64,000 nt of DNA from Terribacillus halophilus (GTDB lineage Bacteria > Bacillota > Bacilli > Bacillales > Amphibacillaceae): the NCBI RefSeq assembly GCF_900162685.1, contig NZ_LT727827.1:62001-126000 (forward strand), read 5' to 3'. The position numbers and the translations under genes are program-made. The notes under the pieces are model-generated. The model saw nothing but the letters and a program-made list of their open reading frames with translations. It was not told the DNA's origin and did no database searches. Below, piece by piece: positions 1 through 7,617 of the stretch (position 1 is the stretch's first letter; each line of letters starts with the position of its first letter).

Positions 1-44
1 GCCTGCCTGATTCTTTCTTCTGCAAGCAAGGATATCAGATCCAT
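1..44 (-). CDS. N-terminus of a DUF1992-like protein (runs off the window)
   Basis: Only the first 15 codons are present, reading MDLISLLAEERIRQA, with a good ribosome site (GGGAGG, 8 nt before the ATG). This opening resembles the conserved start of DUF1992 proteins (the DnaJ-homologue subfamily C member 28 conserved domain), which begin with a similar 'LLAEEKI' helix. The match is short, so the family name is a guess from pattern. The gene is transcribed leftwards, away from the CAP-domain gene, and is separated from it by a terminator hairpin. Confidence 0.45.
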   Translation of the reverse strand, partial: MDLISLLAEERIRQ

Positions 45-66
45 GATTTTTCCTCCCACGTACAAG

Positions 67-97
67 AAAAGCAGCCGCATTAACTACGGCTGCTTTT
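67..97 (-). terminator. Rho-independent terminator after the CAP-domain gene
   Basis: An 11-bp perfect inverted repeat (AAAAGCAGCCG and its complement) with a 9-nt loop, followed on the minus strand by a T-rich run. It sits 20 nt past the stop codon of the CAP-domain gene. Confidence 0.85.
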
Positions 98-116
98 CAT
101 TATATAGTAATCAGAA

Positions 117-1031
117 TTATTTGCCAATAAATTGCTGTGTCCAGTAGTTACCGTTTTCTACATATCCTACTCCGATGTTTGTGTAATCAGGATTCAGAAT
201 GTTTTCGCGGTGACCTTGGCTGTTCATCCATGCTTGTACCACTTCTTCTGGTGTCTTTTGTCCTTGAGCGATGTTTTCACCTGCAGTTTGATAGGAGATA
301 CCGAAAGATTTCATCATGTCAAACGGAGAACCGTAAGTTGGGCTGTTGTGATCAAAGTAACCATTGTCAGCCATGTCCTGCGATTTTGCACGTGCTACTT
401 TGCTTAGTTCAACATCTGCTTTCAAAGGACTAAGACCCGCTTTTTCACGCTCTTGGTTTGTTAGTTCTACTACTTGCTGTTCGAAAGCACTTAGACCTTC
501 TGTTGCTTGCTTTTCTTCTGTTTGCTTGTTGTCAGCTGCAGTTTGCTGCTTTTGAGCGGGAGCCTGCGCTTGTTCTTCTGTTGCTTGCTCTTCTTGCTTA
601 GGAGCTGCTGGTGCTTTTACTTCTTCTGCCTCAGGTGCTTTTTGTGCTGGAGTTTTTGTTTCTTCCTGCTTAGGTGCTTCCTGTGCTGGAGTTTTTGCTT
701 CTTCCTGTTTAGGTGCTTCCTGCGCTGGAGTTTTTGCTTCTTCCTGCTTAGGTGCTTCCTGTGCTGGAGTTTTTGCTTCTTCTTGCTGAATCGGCTGCTG
801 TATACCGTAACCTGCTAGCAAGCTATTAAGATCAACTTGAATTTTATAAGGTGATAGATAGTTATTCACCAAAGTATTTAAATCTTCAATAGAAGAGAAA
901 GATCCTTTTACGACATGTACTTGTGCATCTGTTTTTACTTGATCAGCTGAAGCAGCATCTGCTGTTCCCGCCAAAGCACCTCCGGCTAGGATAGCTGTAG
1001 ATAGTGTTGTTACGAATAGTTTCTTAAACAT
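117..1031 (-). CDS. Secreted CAP/SCP-domain protein with Pro/Glu-rich tandem repeats (YkwD-like)
   Basis: A 304-residue exported protein. Residues 1-27 form a signal peptide (MFKKLFVTTLS start, cleavage near ADA-AS). Residues 84-146 are a low-complexity linker of about five copies of EEAKTPAQEAPKQ and variants. The last 125 residues are a CAP (SCP/PR-1) domain with the family hallmarks: a histidine in GYFDHNSPTYG, the GENIA motif and GHRENILNP. It resembles B. subtilis YkwD and spore or cell-wall associated CAP proteins, whose biochemical role is unclear. The start is the ATG at 1031, behind AAAGGAG; the frame is open 37 codons further upstream without a ribosome site. Monocistronic. Confidence 0.85.
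   Translation of the reverse strand: MFKKLFVTTLSTAILAGGALAGTADAASADQVKTDAQVHVVKGSFSSIEDLNTLVNNYLSPYKIQVDLNSLLAGYGIQQPIQQEEAKTPAQEAPKQEEAKTPAQEAPKQEEAKTPAQEAPKQEETKTPAQKAPEAEEVKAPAAPKQEEQATEEQAQAPAQKQQTAADNKQTEEKQATEGLSAFEQQVVELTNQEREKAGLSPLKADVELSKVARAKSQDMADNGYFDHNSPTYGSPFDMMKSFGISYQTAGENIAQGQKTPEEVVQAWMNSQGHRENILNPDYTNIGVGYVENGNYWTQQFIGK
594..782 (-). repeat. 39-bp coding tandem repeat in the CAP-protein linker
   Basis: Three near-perfect 13-codon units encode EEAKTPAQEAPKQ, followed by two diverged units (EETKTPAQKAPEA, EEVKAPAAPKQ). The array is in frame and encodes an acidic, Pro/Ala-rich linker between the N-terminal region and the CAP domain. Copy number in such arrays commonly varies between strains. 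Confidence 0.85.
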
Positions 1032-1306
1032 GTATGTTGCTCCTTTCGAGATGTGTTTTTCTTGGTGCAGCAACATCATAGCATGGGTTTTGGTGTAATA
1101 TTGCAGCCTAGAATTACCAATAGTGCCGTTCAATTGAACCAAAGCATTAAAAGTTAGACTTTATGCGGAATAGTACCCGTTTAACAGATGAGGAAACTAG
1201 CAAAATCAATCTTGTATGCTAGTTTTTGGATGAAAATTGTGATTGACACACTTTTTACTTCCTAGTTTCTGTAACAATCCCTCATTATTTGTAACCTATC
1301 TGTAAA

Positions 1307-1335
1307 TTGACTTTCCTTTGTTTCTTACATATGAT
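1307..1335 (+). promoter_or_regulatory. Sigma-A type promoter upstream of mreBH
   Basis: TTGACT (1307-1312), a 17-nt spacer, then TATGAT (1330-1335). Predicted start is near 1342, giving a leader of about 190 nt before mreBH. Confidence 0.6.
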
Positions 1336-1463
1336 CCTTTTCTCCTAAATCTATTAGTTTTATCTGCCAAATTAGGATAAAGGTATCTCTTTAATGCTTT
1401 TATACCAGGTGATAGAATGAAATATGTTGAAACTTAGCAGCTTTTAAGCTCTTTAATCGACAC

Positions 1464-1469
1464 ACCCCC
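1464..1469 (+). promoter_or_regulatory. ACCCCC element, possible SigI -35 of mreBH
   Basis: ACCCCC lies 62 nt upstream of the mreBH start. In B. subtilis mreBH belongs to the SigI regulon, whose promoters carry a C-rich -35 (ACCCCC) and a CGAA -10. A clear CGAA at the expected spacing is not seen here (the nearest is TGAA at 1493), so this is a candidate only. Confidence 0.3.
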
Positions 1470-1531
1470 ATAAAGTTTCAGTCTTAAGAGAATGAATATA
1501 GTAGAAATATGTCATTATTGGAGGAAATACA

Positions 1532-2539
1532 ATGTTCGCTAACCCCGAAATCGGAATAGACCTTGGTACTGCAAATATACTTGTATATACGAAACAAAAA
1601 GGAATTGTACTGAATGAGCCATCTGTTGTGGCAATTGATTTAGAAACGAAGAATGTTGTTGCTGTAGGTGCAGAAGCGAAGGAAATGGTCGGAAAGACAC
1701 CGCAAAACATCGTTCCAATCCGTCCATTAAAAGATGGTGTTATCGCGGACTACGATGTTACCGCTCAATTATTGAAAGAAATCCTTAAAAAAGTAAGCAA
1801 AGTGATGGGTTCTTCTCTTCGCAAACCAACAATTGTTGTCTGCACACCGTCCGGGAGTACTTCTGTGGAAAGACGTGCTATCCATAATGCAGTCAAATCA
1901 TATGGTGCAAAAAATGTACACTTAATTGAAGAACCAATTGCAGCAGCAATCGGTGCTGATCTGCCAGTTGATGAGCCCGTTGCAAATGTAATTGTTGATA
2001 TTGGCGGCGGTACAAGCGAAGTTGGTATTATTTCATTTGGCGGCGTTGTCTCCTGTCGTTCTGTCCGTATCGGCGGAGATTCAATGGACGAGGAAATTGT
2101 GCAGTATATCCGCAAACAGTACAATATTCTAATCGGTGAAAGAACTGCAGAGCAAATTAAAATGGAAATTGGATTTGCCTTAATCGAGCATGATGAGATG
2201 ACAATGGATGTTCGTGGTCGTGATATGGTGACAGGTTTGCCGAAGACAATCCAGATCTCCTCCAAGGAAGTACAGGTTGCACTAAAAGAATCGTTAGAGC
2301 AAATTCTTGAAACCATCCGCATGACACTAGAAGACTGCCCGCCTGAATTAAGCGGTGACATCGTAGACCATGGTGTTATCTTAACAGGCGGCGGCGCATT
2401 GCTGAAAGGCATGCAGCAATGGCTGGCTTCTGAGATTTCTGTTCCAGTCCACCTAGCACCTAATCCTTTAGAATCCGTTGCAATCGGTACAGGCCGTGCC
2501 TTGCAAATGATTACGAAACTGCAAAAAGCAGCTAAATAA
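1532..2539 (+). CDS. mreBH: Rod-shape determining actin homologue MreBH
   Basis: A 335-residue MreB-family actin that polymerises under the membrane and directs lateral wall synthesis; in B. subtilis MreBH guides the LytE autolysin. Visible motifs are phosphate 1 (DLGTAN, residues 10-15), phosphate 2 (VDIGGGTSE, about 155-163) and the adenosine loop ([10 protein letters not shown], 284-293). The N-terminal start [20 protein letters not shown] and full-length agreement remembered from B. subtilis favour MreBH over MreB or Mbl. It stands alone, as mreBH does elsewhere, and not beside mreCD. The ribosome site GGAGG lies 8-9 nt before the ATG. Two candidate promoters precede it. Confidence 0.88.
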   Translation: MFANPEIGIDLGTANILVYTKQKGIVLNEPSVVAIDLETKNVVAVGAEAKEMVGKTPQNIVPIRPLKDGVIADYDVTAQLLKEILKKVSKVMGSSLRKPTIVVCTPSGSTSVERRAIHNAVKSYGAKNVHLIEEPIAAAIGADLPVDEPVANVIVDIGGGTSEVGIISFGGVVSCRSVRIGGDSMDEEIVQYIRKQYNILIGERTAEQIKMEIGFALIEHDEMTMDVRGRDMVTGLPKTIQISSKEVQVALKESLEQILETIRMTLEDCPPELSGDIVDHGVILTGGGALLKGMQQWLASEISVPVHLAPNPLESVAIGTGRALQMITKLQKAAK

Positions 2540-2541
2540 AC

Positions 2542-2573
2542 AACAGGCGTATCAGTCAGCTGATACGCCTGTT
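2542..2573. terminator. Bidirectional terminator between mreBH and the VOC gene
   Basis: A perfect 14-bp stem (AACAGGCGTATCAG) with a 4-nt loop. It serves both convergent genes. The stop codon of the VOC gene (2552-2554) lies inside the left arm. Confidence 0.9.
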
Positions 2574-2917
2574 TCTTTGTATTCTACCAACCCAATACCA
2601 ACCCCAACTGGGTCGATTAAATAAGCAAGATAGAATCGCTCAAAGTCCATTTTTTCACGAACAACAACTGCTCCCTCTGCCTTAGCATCCTCAATCGCCT
2701 GATCCAAATCCTCTACTTGAATCTGTATACGCGTTCCATGCGGAAAATCATGCGGTCCTTTACTAATTCCCCCATTAATCGATCCATCTGTTGTTACATC
2801 ATGATAACCCCAATTCGGCTCCGCCACCTGCCAGCCAAATACGTTTGAATAAAAGCTGGCTGCTTTTCCAGGATCCTGACTATTTAGTTCGAAACCAATT
2901 ACTTTCCCTTTCACCAT
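2552..2917 (-). CDS. VOC-family (glyoxalase/bleomycin-resistance fold) protein
   Basis: 121 residues forming one vicinal-oxygen-chelate module: MVKGKVIGFELNSQDPGKAAS is the first beta-alpha unit, FYSNVFGW the typical helix end, and IDPVGVGIGLVEY the closing strand pair. Members bind a metal and act on small molecules, but the substrate cannot be read from this sequence. AGGAG lies 8 nt before the ATG. Its last codons overlap the shared terminator. It is followed upstream by the glycosylase gene, 10 nt away, so the three minus-strand genes 3780-2552 probably form one transcript. Confidence 0.8.
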   Translation of the reverse strand: MVKGKVIGFELNSQDPGKAASFYSNVFGWQVAEPNWGYHDVTTDGSINGGISKGPHDFPHGTRIQIQVEDLDQAIEDAKAEGAVVVREKMDFERFYLAYLIDPVGVGIGLVEYKETGVSAD

Positions 2918-2927
2918 GTTCTCGCTC

Positions 2928-3560
2928 CTATCGATTTAAGAGTTTACGTATTGTATAGGCATGCTCTTCAATTACCGGCCGCAGTCCTGGATTATAAAAT
3001 ACGGATGCTGGATGGTAAGTTGGGAAGATGCGATATATCTTCTCTGAAAAGATAAAAGAATTATCCTCTAAACTTTTTAAATGCTGAATTGGCTGTTCTA
3101 TTACTTTCCCAGCAACCTGTGTGATCTTCTCCTTGGAACCAGTTACCCGTTCCCAACCAATTCTGCCTAGCGTTATAAGAATTTGTGGTTCGGCTTGGGC
3201 AATTTCATAATCCAGTACAGGAGCATGAGCTAAGACTTCAGCTTTTGTTGGCGTTCGGTTGTATTTCTTCGTAACCGCCTCTCCGCGAATCTGCTTTGTT
3301 TTATACTGATATGGTCTGCTTCGGACCGAGCTGGATATAAATATTTCTTCTCGTTTAACTCCGGCTCGCTCGAGGAATAAATCCAGTTCCTTACCGGCTC
3401 TGCCGCTGAATGGTACGTGCGTATGTATTTCCGTCTCACCTGGTGCTTCTCCGACAAAAAACAGCACCGGATGTTTCGGTCCTCTGCCTGGCAAAAAACC
3501 TTCGCATGGATAAGGCGCCATTCTTTCTTTTGCCAGCTGCACTAATGCTTCTGGAAGCAT
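2928..3560 (-). CDS. Uracil-DNA glycosylase superfamily protein
   Basis: A 210-residue protein of the UDG superfamily, resembling families 4/5, which remove uracil from DNA. Motif A is GEAPGETE followed by PFSGRAGKELD (about residues 35-57); the C-terminal motif is FPTYHPAS. The four-cysteine iron-sulphur set typical of family 4 is not apparent, so it may be a distinct subfamily. I place the start at the ATG at 3560, preceded by GGAG and 1 nt past the upstream TAA; the frame is open 12 codons further (two cysteines) but lacks a ribosome site. Translationally coupled to the PC4-like gene. Confidence 0.75.
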   Translation of the reverse strand: MLPEALVQLAKERMAPYPCEGFLPGRGPKHPVLFFVGEAPGETEIHTHVPFSGRAGKELDLFLERAGVKREEIFISSSVRSRPYQYKTKQIRGEAVTKKYNRTPTKAEVLAHAPVLDYEIAQAEPQILITLGRIGWERVTGSKEKITQVAGKVIEQPIQHLKSLEDNSFIFSEKIYRIFPTYHPASVFYNPGLRPVIEEHAYTIRKLLNR

Positions 3561-3561
3561 G

Positions 3562-3780
3562 TTACTTTTGCTCCAAGAGCAGCTTACGCAATTCATTTGC
3601 TTCTTCGGAAGACAACGTCACGCCTTTACCCATCTTCTCATGATTTGGAGCCCAATCCCGAATGTCATATTTCGGCTCCCGTCCATTCCAGCTAATCATG
3701 TTTAGTTCCTTCTGCCAGCCCTTAGCTGATACTGAAAGCACGCCTAATTCTTTTACTATTTCATACGACAATTCCGCCAT
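3562..3780 (-). CDS. YdbC/PC4-like ssDNA-binding protein
   Basis: 72 residues with the pattern of bacterial PC4-fold proteins (Lactococcus YdbC type): SYEIVKELGVLS, KGWQKELNMISWNG, KYDIRDWAP and KGVTLSSEEANELRKLL. Such proteins bind single-stranded nucleic acid as dimers. Its placement directly upstream of a UDG-like gene, with adjoining stop and start, fits a DNA-maintenance role, which is inference. Confidence 0.75.
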   Translation of the reverse strand: MAELSYEIVKELGVLSVSAKGWQKELNMISWNGREPKYDIRDWAPNHEKMGKGVTLSSEEANELRKLLLEQK

Positions 3781-3825
3781 TCGTACTCCCTCCTTTTCGC
3801 TTTTCTAAAGTCTAGCAGAACTTTT

Positions 3826-3834
3826 TGCTATAAT
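3826..3834 (+). promoter_or_regulatory. Extended -10 promoter for the DUF2164 gene
   Basis: TGC directly before TATAAT (3829-3834) forms an extended -10; the -35 region is weak. It lies 33 nt before the predicted start codon. Confidence 0.5.
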
Positions 3835-3866
3835 AAAATGAAAACAGCTTCATGGAGGGACATGCT

Positions 3867-4103
3867 ATGCAACAGCCAATTCAATTAAACGACGTCCAGC
3901 GAAACGACATGCTGCAATCTCTAAAAACTTATTTCGAACAGGAAAAAGATGAGCAGCTAGGCGACTTGGCCGCAGGTTTGCTGCTCGACTTCATCCTAGA
4001 AGAACTAGCACCTATCTTTTATAATGCTGGAATCGAAGCATCTTATCAGTTTATGAATGAAAAGATAGAGGACCTATTTGGGATTCAAGTGCGCGAACGC
4101 TGA
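3867..4103 (+). CDS. DUF2164 family protein
   Basis: 78 residues with the DUF2164 pattern: a YFEQEKDEQLGDLAAGLLLDFI helix followed by APIFYNAGIEASYQF. The function of the family is unknown. The start is the ATG at 3867 and not the earlier one at 3852, because GGAGGG (3854-3859) is the ribosome site and lies inside the longer frame. Its 3' end overlaps the convergent chbG by 19 nt. Confidence 0.8.
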   Translation: MQQPIQLNDVQRNDMLQSLKTYFEQEKDEQLGDLAAGLLLDFILEELAPIFYNAGIEASYQFMNEKIEDLFGIQVRER

Positions 4104-4828
4104 CTCGCATGAGCAAACGATACGAGTTCCACTTCCTGACTATGTGTAATCCAATCGATGACTCTCTTAGATGTCAGTAATTCCACTTCATCTAGCCTCG
4201 GATAGTTATAAGAGGACCCAGTATAAATTGCCTTATCCAAATAACCAGGATGGGACATGACTTCCAAGGTCTCGGTCTCTCCGAAAATTGCAAGCAGTGC
4301 TTCTTCATTTGCCAAAGCTTTCTCGAGAGACAGCTCAAATTTGTCAGTCGACGTCTGCCTCTCAGGAAGCTGCATATTATGCCGAACAGGTAAATCATAT
4401 TTCTTAGCCAGCCACAAGAACACGTCGTCGATTTCGTTATACGTATTAATATGATGATGGCTATCCAAATGCGTAGGGGTTAAACCGAAAGATAGAAAGC
4501 GCTCGATTTGCGCCTCCCATTCTGCCTCTACTTCATCAGCATCAATCGTATAAGCACCTTGATAAAAGGCTAAGTTACGAAACAGTCCATTATTGTCTAC
4601 AATCGTGTTGTGTGTTGTTAACAACGGCTTACCACATGTGAGTACTAAATGGATACCTACGCCTAAATCCTTATGCGCTTTTGCTAGAACAGCAGCATGC
4701 TCAGCACCTGGCATATTTGGCATCATTGTAGTCGATGTTAAGACGCCATATTGGAAGCAATCAATGATTCCATAGTTGACTGCACGTGAATAGCCAAAAT
4801 CATCGGCGTTAATAATTAGTTTTTTCAT
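4085..4828 (-). CDS. chbG: YdjC/ChbG family carbohydrate deacetylase
   Basis: A 247-residue ChbG-type deacetylase, which removes an N-acetyl group from chito-oligosaccharides or related sugars. The metal-site motifs are present: NADDFG (residues 7-12), GIHLVLT (about 57-63) and LDSHHHIN (about 121-128). Length is normal for the family. No chitobiose transporter is next to it, so the natural substrate is uncertain. GGAGGGAATACG precedes the ATG. It is a single gene. Confidence 0.85.
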   Translation of the reverse strand: MKKLIINADDFGYSRAVNYGIIDCFQYGVLTSTTMMPNMPGAEHAAVLAKAHKDLGVGIHLVLTCGKPLLTTHNTIVDNNGLFRNLAFYQGAYTIDADEVEAEWEAQIERFLSFGLTPTHLDSHHHINTYNEIDDVFLWLAKKYDLPVRHNMQLPERQTSTDKFELSLEKALANEEALLAIFGETETLEVMSHPGYLDKAIYTGSSYNYPRLDEVELLTSKRVIDWITHSQEVELVSFAHASQRSRT

Positions 4829-4850
4829 TCGTATTCCCTCCTTTTGAAAC

Positions 4851-4866
4851 AGCGAAAGCGTTATGC
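4851..4866 (-). promoter_or_regulatory. Weak cre-like sequence upstream of chbG
   Basis: The minus strand reads AACGCTTTCGC about 23 nt before the chbG start, matching the core of a catabolite-responsive element but with several mismatches outside it. Catabolite control would fit a sugar-scavenging gene. Evidence is weak. Confidence 0.25.
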
Positions 4867-4923
4867 ACTATGATTTCTCTACAAATGAAAGAAACTCCTT
4901 TAACAAAGCTGCCATAAAAAATA

Positions 4924-4950
4924 AAGACCGAGCAATTTCTGCTCGGCCTT
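4924..4950 (-). terminator. Terminator after the IDEAL-like gene
   Basis: An 11-bp stem with one mismatch around ACCGAGCA, a 5-nt loop, and a T-rich run on the minus strand, just past the stop at 4952. Confidence 0.8.
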
Positions 4951-4951
4951 T

Positions 4952-5302
4952 TTAATGCGGGATATATTGTGAATCAGACGCTGCTTCCAACTCATCTAGC
5001 ACTTTCAAATCCTCCGTCAAGTGTAAGAACCAATCTTTATCACCGGACATCAAGGAGAGGTCAATCAAGTTCAACAGATGCGCGCGGCTTTGTTCCTCCA
5101 CTGGCGGGAAATATTTGATCTTACTTTGGAACGTTTCGATCGTTTTCCCGATTGTATTTTTATGGTCACTTTCTGTTACATATACTTTAACGGTGTTTAA
5201 TTTTGCATTTACTGCTTCTACGAAACCAGTAAATAATTCATCATTTATCGAATGTCCAGTTACCCAGTCACCAACAGTTACAAAACTTTGATTATCAGAC
5301 AT
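4952..5302 (-). CDS. Small protein with a C-terminal IDEAL-like motif
   Basis: 116 residues. The N-terminal half (FVTVGDWVTGHSINDELFTGF, then KVYVTESDH) looks like a small beta domain. Residues 80-103 (LLNLIDLSLMSGDKDWFLHLTEDL) match the IDEAL-domain pattern of a short helical hairpin with a central Gly-Asp, found in several Bacillus proteins of unknown role. The start is the ATG at 5302 behind GAAGGAGG; the frame runs open 130 codons upstream without a ribosome site and is not credible there. Confidence 0.6.
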   Translation of the reverse strand: MSDNQSFVTVGDWVTGHSINDELFTGFVEAVNAKLNTVKVYVTESDHKNTIGKTIETFQSKIKYFPPVEEQSRAHLLNLIDLSLMSGDKDWFLHLTEDLKVLDELEAASDSQYIPH

Positions 5303-5551
5303 GTCATTGTCCTCCTTCAGCTTAACCGGCTGGCTAAGCAATGGTGATTGTTGTAGGTTGAAGAATACTATAAAAGATTCCCTCCAAAAGCGCAATACTT
5401 TCGCACGATAAATTTTAAAATATTCAGACAAAAGGGCTATTGCCGACTTAAAAATAGTTATAATGCTTGGCTGTCTATTCATTTTATACCCCGTATAACG
5501 TTTTGTTAATCTCGCTGCTGCGAATCGTTTTCTCTCTGCAGTTGAATACGA

Positions 5552-5557
5552 TATAAT
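5552..5557 (+). promoter_or_regulatory. -10 box of corA
   Basis: TATAAT 28 nt before the corA start codon. The -35 region is poor. Confidence 0.5.
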
Positions 5558-5585
5558 GTGGCTACATATTGCAGGAGGTTGTACC

Positions 5586-6542
5586 ATGATACGCAGCATA
5601 GCGATAACACGTGACAAAAAAATACTTACCGACCTGCCATACCAGGAATTGAACAGCCCGGATATTGTCTGGTATTGGGTGGATTTCAGCATGCCGACAG
5701 AGGCTGAATCAGAGAAGCTTAGCGAAGTCTTTCATTTTCACCCTCTGGCAATCGAGGATTGTTTTCATTTTCTGCAGCGGCCGAAGCTGGATGAATACGA
5801 TGGCTATCAGTTCCTTGTCCTCCACGAGCTGAATCATGACACTTTCGTTTCAGATGAATTGGATATCTTTCATTCTGAGCGTTATATCGTTACCTTTCAT
5901 TTGACGGAATCAATGGCAGCAGATCATGTCTGGAAGCGTGTGATGGAGGAAGGTGCAACTGAACATAGCCCTTCTAAAATTGTTTACCATCTTATAGATA
6001 AATTGGTAGATGACTATTTTCCTCCTTTATACAAAATGGAGGATCGATTGAATGAAATTGAGGACGAGGAGAGCCACAAATCACCACAAACAGTAATTAA
6101 TGAAGTGTTTGATATTCGCAGTGATTTACTTCGTGCAAGACGTACGATTGCACCAATGCGGGATTTGATTTACCGTTTACTCGGCATTCAGAAATTTGAT
6201 TTTGTACAGAAACAGAAAGCCTACTTTAATGATATTTATGACCATTTATTAAAACTGACTGAAATTGTTGATTCCAACCGTGAACTCACATCTGATATGC
6301 GGGACAGCTACGAATCGATTAACTCAAATCGGATGAATTCGATTATGATGACTTTGACGATTGTATCCACAATCTTTATTCCGCTTACCTTCATAGCCGG
6401 TGTATACGGTATGAACTTTGCGAATATGCCGGAACTGCGCTGGGAATATGGTTATCCAGCAGCAATGTTCCTGATGGGTGTCATTGCACTTGTTATGCTA
6501 TGGCGCTTCAAACGAAAAGGCTGGTTCAATATCTTCAAATAA
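5586..6542 (+). CDS. corA: CorA family magnesium/divalent cation transporter
   Basis: 318 residues. The long acidic, mostly helical N-terminal part (to about residue 250) is cytoplasmic. Two C-terminal membrane helices flank the GMN signature (YGMN, residues 274-277), which forms the selectivity filter of the pentameric channel. The tail ends with the usual basic cluster (FKRKGWF). I chose the ATG at 5586 because GCAGGAGG lies 7 nt before it; the frame is open 10 codons upstream. Single gene with its own terminator. Confidence 0.93.
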   Translation: MIRSIAITRDKKILTDLPYQELNSPDIVWYWVDFSMPTEAESEKLSEVFHFHPLAIEDCFHFLQRPKLDEYDGYQFLVLHELNHDTFVSDELDIFHSERYIVTFHLTESMAADHVWKRVMEEGATEHSPSKIVYHLIDKLVDDYFPPLYKMEDRLNEIEDEESHKSPQTVINEVFDIRSDLLRARRTIAPMRDLIYRLLGIQKFDFVQKQKAYFNDIYDHLLKLTEIVDSNRELTSDMRDSYESINSNRMNSIMMTLTIVSTIFIPLTFIAGVYGMNFANMPELRWEYGYPAAMFLMGVIALVMLWRFKRKGWFNIFK

Positions 6543-6543
6543 C

Positions 6544-6576
6544 AAAATGCGTGCAGACACGGTCTGCACGCATTTT
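6544..6576. terminator. Bidirectional terminator after corA
   Basis: A perfect 14-bp stem (AAATGCGTGCAGAC) with a 3-nt loop and T/A runs on both sides, between convergent corA and the carboxymuconolactone decarboxylase-like gene. Confidence 0.9.
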
Positions 6577-6888
6577 TCATTGGTCGTCTACTACTTCTTT
6601 AAGCAGTGACATAGCTTTCAGCGAAGGCGGGAACCCATTTAATAGTGCACAATGTTGGATTGTTTCCATGATCTCGTGAACAGAAATACCGGATAGAAGA
6701 GCAGCTTCAAATTGCTGACGAAGCGCCCGCTCATCTCCATTGGTAAGAAACACAGCGATATTAAGCAAAGATAGGAATCTGCCATTGAGTCCGCTGTAAT
6801 CTGACTGTCCGCTTTCCGCGACGAGATTCTCCTCTTCCTTCATCAGCTTGGCCACTAACGCCCAACCTTGATCTTTCGCTTCCTTCAT
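6577..6888 (-). CDS. Carboxymuconolactone decarboxylase (AhpD-like fold) family protein
   Basis: 103 residues with the CMD helical pattern: LNIAVFLTNGDERALRQQFEAALLSGISVHEIMETIQHCALLNGFPPSLKAM. The redox CxxC-H of AhpD peroxidases is absent, so it is not a thiol peroxidase of that type. The role is unknown. The start is the ATG at 6888 (GGAGGG 6 nt upstream); an upstream TTG in frame would put the ribosome site inside the gene. Confidence 0.75.
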   Translation of the reverse strand: MKEAKDQGWALVAKLMKEEENLVAESGQSDYSGLNGRFLSLLNIAVFLTNGDERALRQQFEAALLSGISVHEIMETIQHCALLNGFPPSLKAMSLLKEVVDDQ

Positions 6889-7027
6889 GGGTAACCCTCC
6901 GCTCAATCATTGAGCAAGACTAGAACTATTTTACTAGTTGCACATGTTTATTATCGGAATAATACACTCTATGTGAACTGTAAAAAGGAAAAAATTTAAC
7001 TTTTTTCCATGTAATCCACTTTCATGA

Positions 7028-7564
7028 TCAGGGGCGTGCATCCCATGGTTCAACTGTACCGACAATATATTTGGGCAGCTTTTGTTCTGTTGCATGCATT
7101 ACACCGGCAGCTATTTCGGTGTTCGTGAGCCACCTGGAAACACCGCTAATCAGCTGAAATCCGAGAATCACTTCATGATAGCTGATAAAATTCGATAAAT
7201 ACGGCGTGAAGTTTTGCTTTGGGTTATGCGCACTACTCCCTTTAATATGGAAGAATGCTATTCTATTATCTGATTTCTTATACTGATTGCAGAGCCATTG
7301 AACTGCATCATTGCCGCTGCGATGAATCCAGCTGACAATCACATCCGGTGCAGAAAGTTGCGCTAGCTGATTCATAAAGCTACCTAATTGAAGATAGTCC
7401 GATTGCACTATGTGAAGCTGTTCAGGAAAAGCTGCACGACTTACTAAGCGCTTTAGCTTTTCTTTCGTCCTGGCCACTACTGTTATAGTATGGCCTTTTT
7501 GATTCCAAGCAAGCACAGCATCTGCCAGCATGCCCGTTCCGCCAATCACTAGAAAATGACTCAT
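7028..7564 (-). CDS. Short NAD(P)-binding (SDR-like) protein
   Basis: 178 residues opening with a Rossmann dinucleotide loop (FLVIGGTGMLADAV, residues 4-17) and VVARTKEKL, which reads the cofactor. It is shorter than classical SDRs and lacks the YxxxK catalytic motif, like the small 'short-chain dehydrogenase' proteins of Bacillus with unknown substrate. GAAAGGAGG lies ahead of the ATG. It follows the DASS transporter gene at 53 nt with no clear terminator between and may be co-transcribed. Confidence 0.65.
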   Translation of the reverse strand: MSHFLVIGGTGMLADAVLAWNQKGHTITVVARTKEKLKRLVSRAAFPEQLHIVQSDYLQLGSFMNQLAQLSAPDVIVSWIHRSGNDAVQWLCNQYKKSDNRIAFFHIKGSSAHNPKQNFTPYLSNFISYHEVILGFQLISGVSRWLTNTEIAAGVMHATEQKLPKYIVGTVEPWDARP

Positions 7565-7617
7565 AAAATCCTCCTTTCAAGCAGGAAGGAGCTTGCAGCG
7601 AGCAGACTCCGAGCATT

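Larger units (their letters stand above)
1032..1531. other. 500-bp divergent intergenic region between the CAP gene and mreBH
   Basis: No coding frame with a ribosome site was found. It holds a 12-bp perfect palindrome (GTTCAATTGAAC, 1128-1139), a strong rightward sigma-A promoter and an ACCCCC element near mreBH, both listed separately. The stretch is AT-rich. Confidence 0.6.

Noticed and set aside
594-782. CRISPR array
   Set aside because: Repeat units are directly adjacent, without spacers, and encode an in-frame peptide repeat.
507-818. Open frame of 103 codons on the plus strand opposite the CAP-protein repeats
   Set aside because: Its Cys/Phe-rich repeats are the antisense of the EEAKTPAQ repeat; no ribosome site.
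1765-2412. 215-codon frame on the minus strand inside mreBH
   Set aside because: Antisense shadow of a well-identified gene; composition is not protein-like and no start signal is present.
5303-5692. Upstream 130-codon extension of the IDEAL-like gene
   Set aside because: The ribosome site GAAGGAGG points to the internal ATG, and the extension overlaps the corA promoter and start.
6985-7010. A/T-only hairpin GGAAAAAA...TTTTTTCC as terminator after the SDR-like gene
   Set aside because: No GC core, so stability is doubtful; not listed as a feature.
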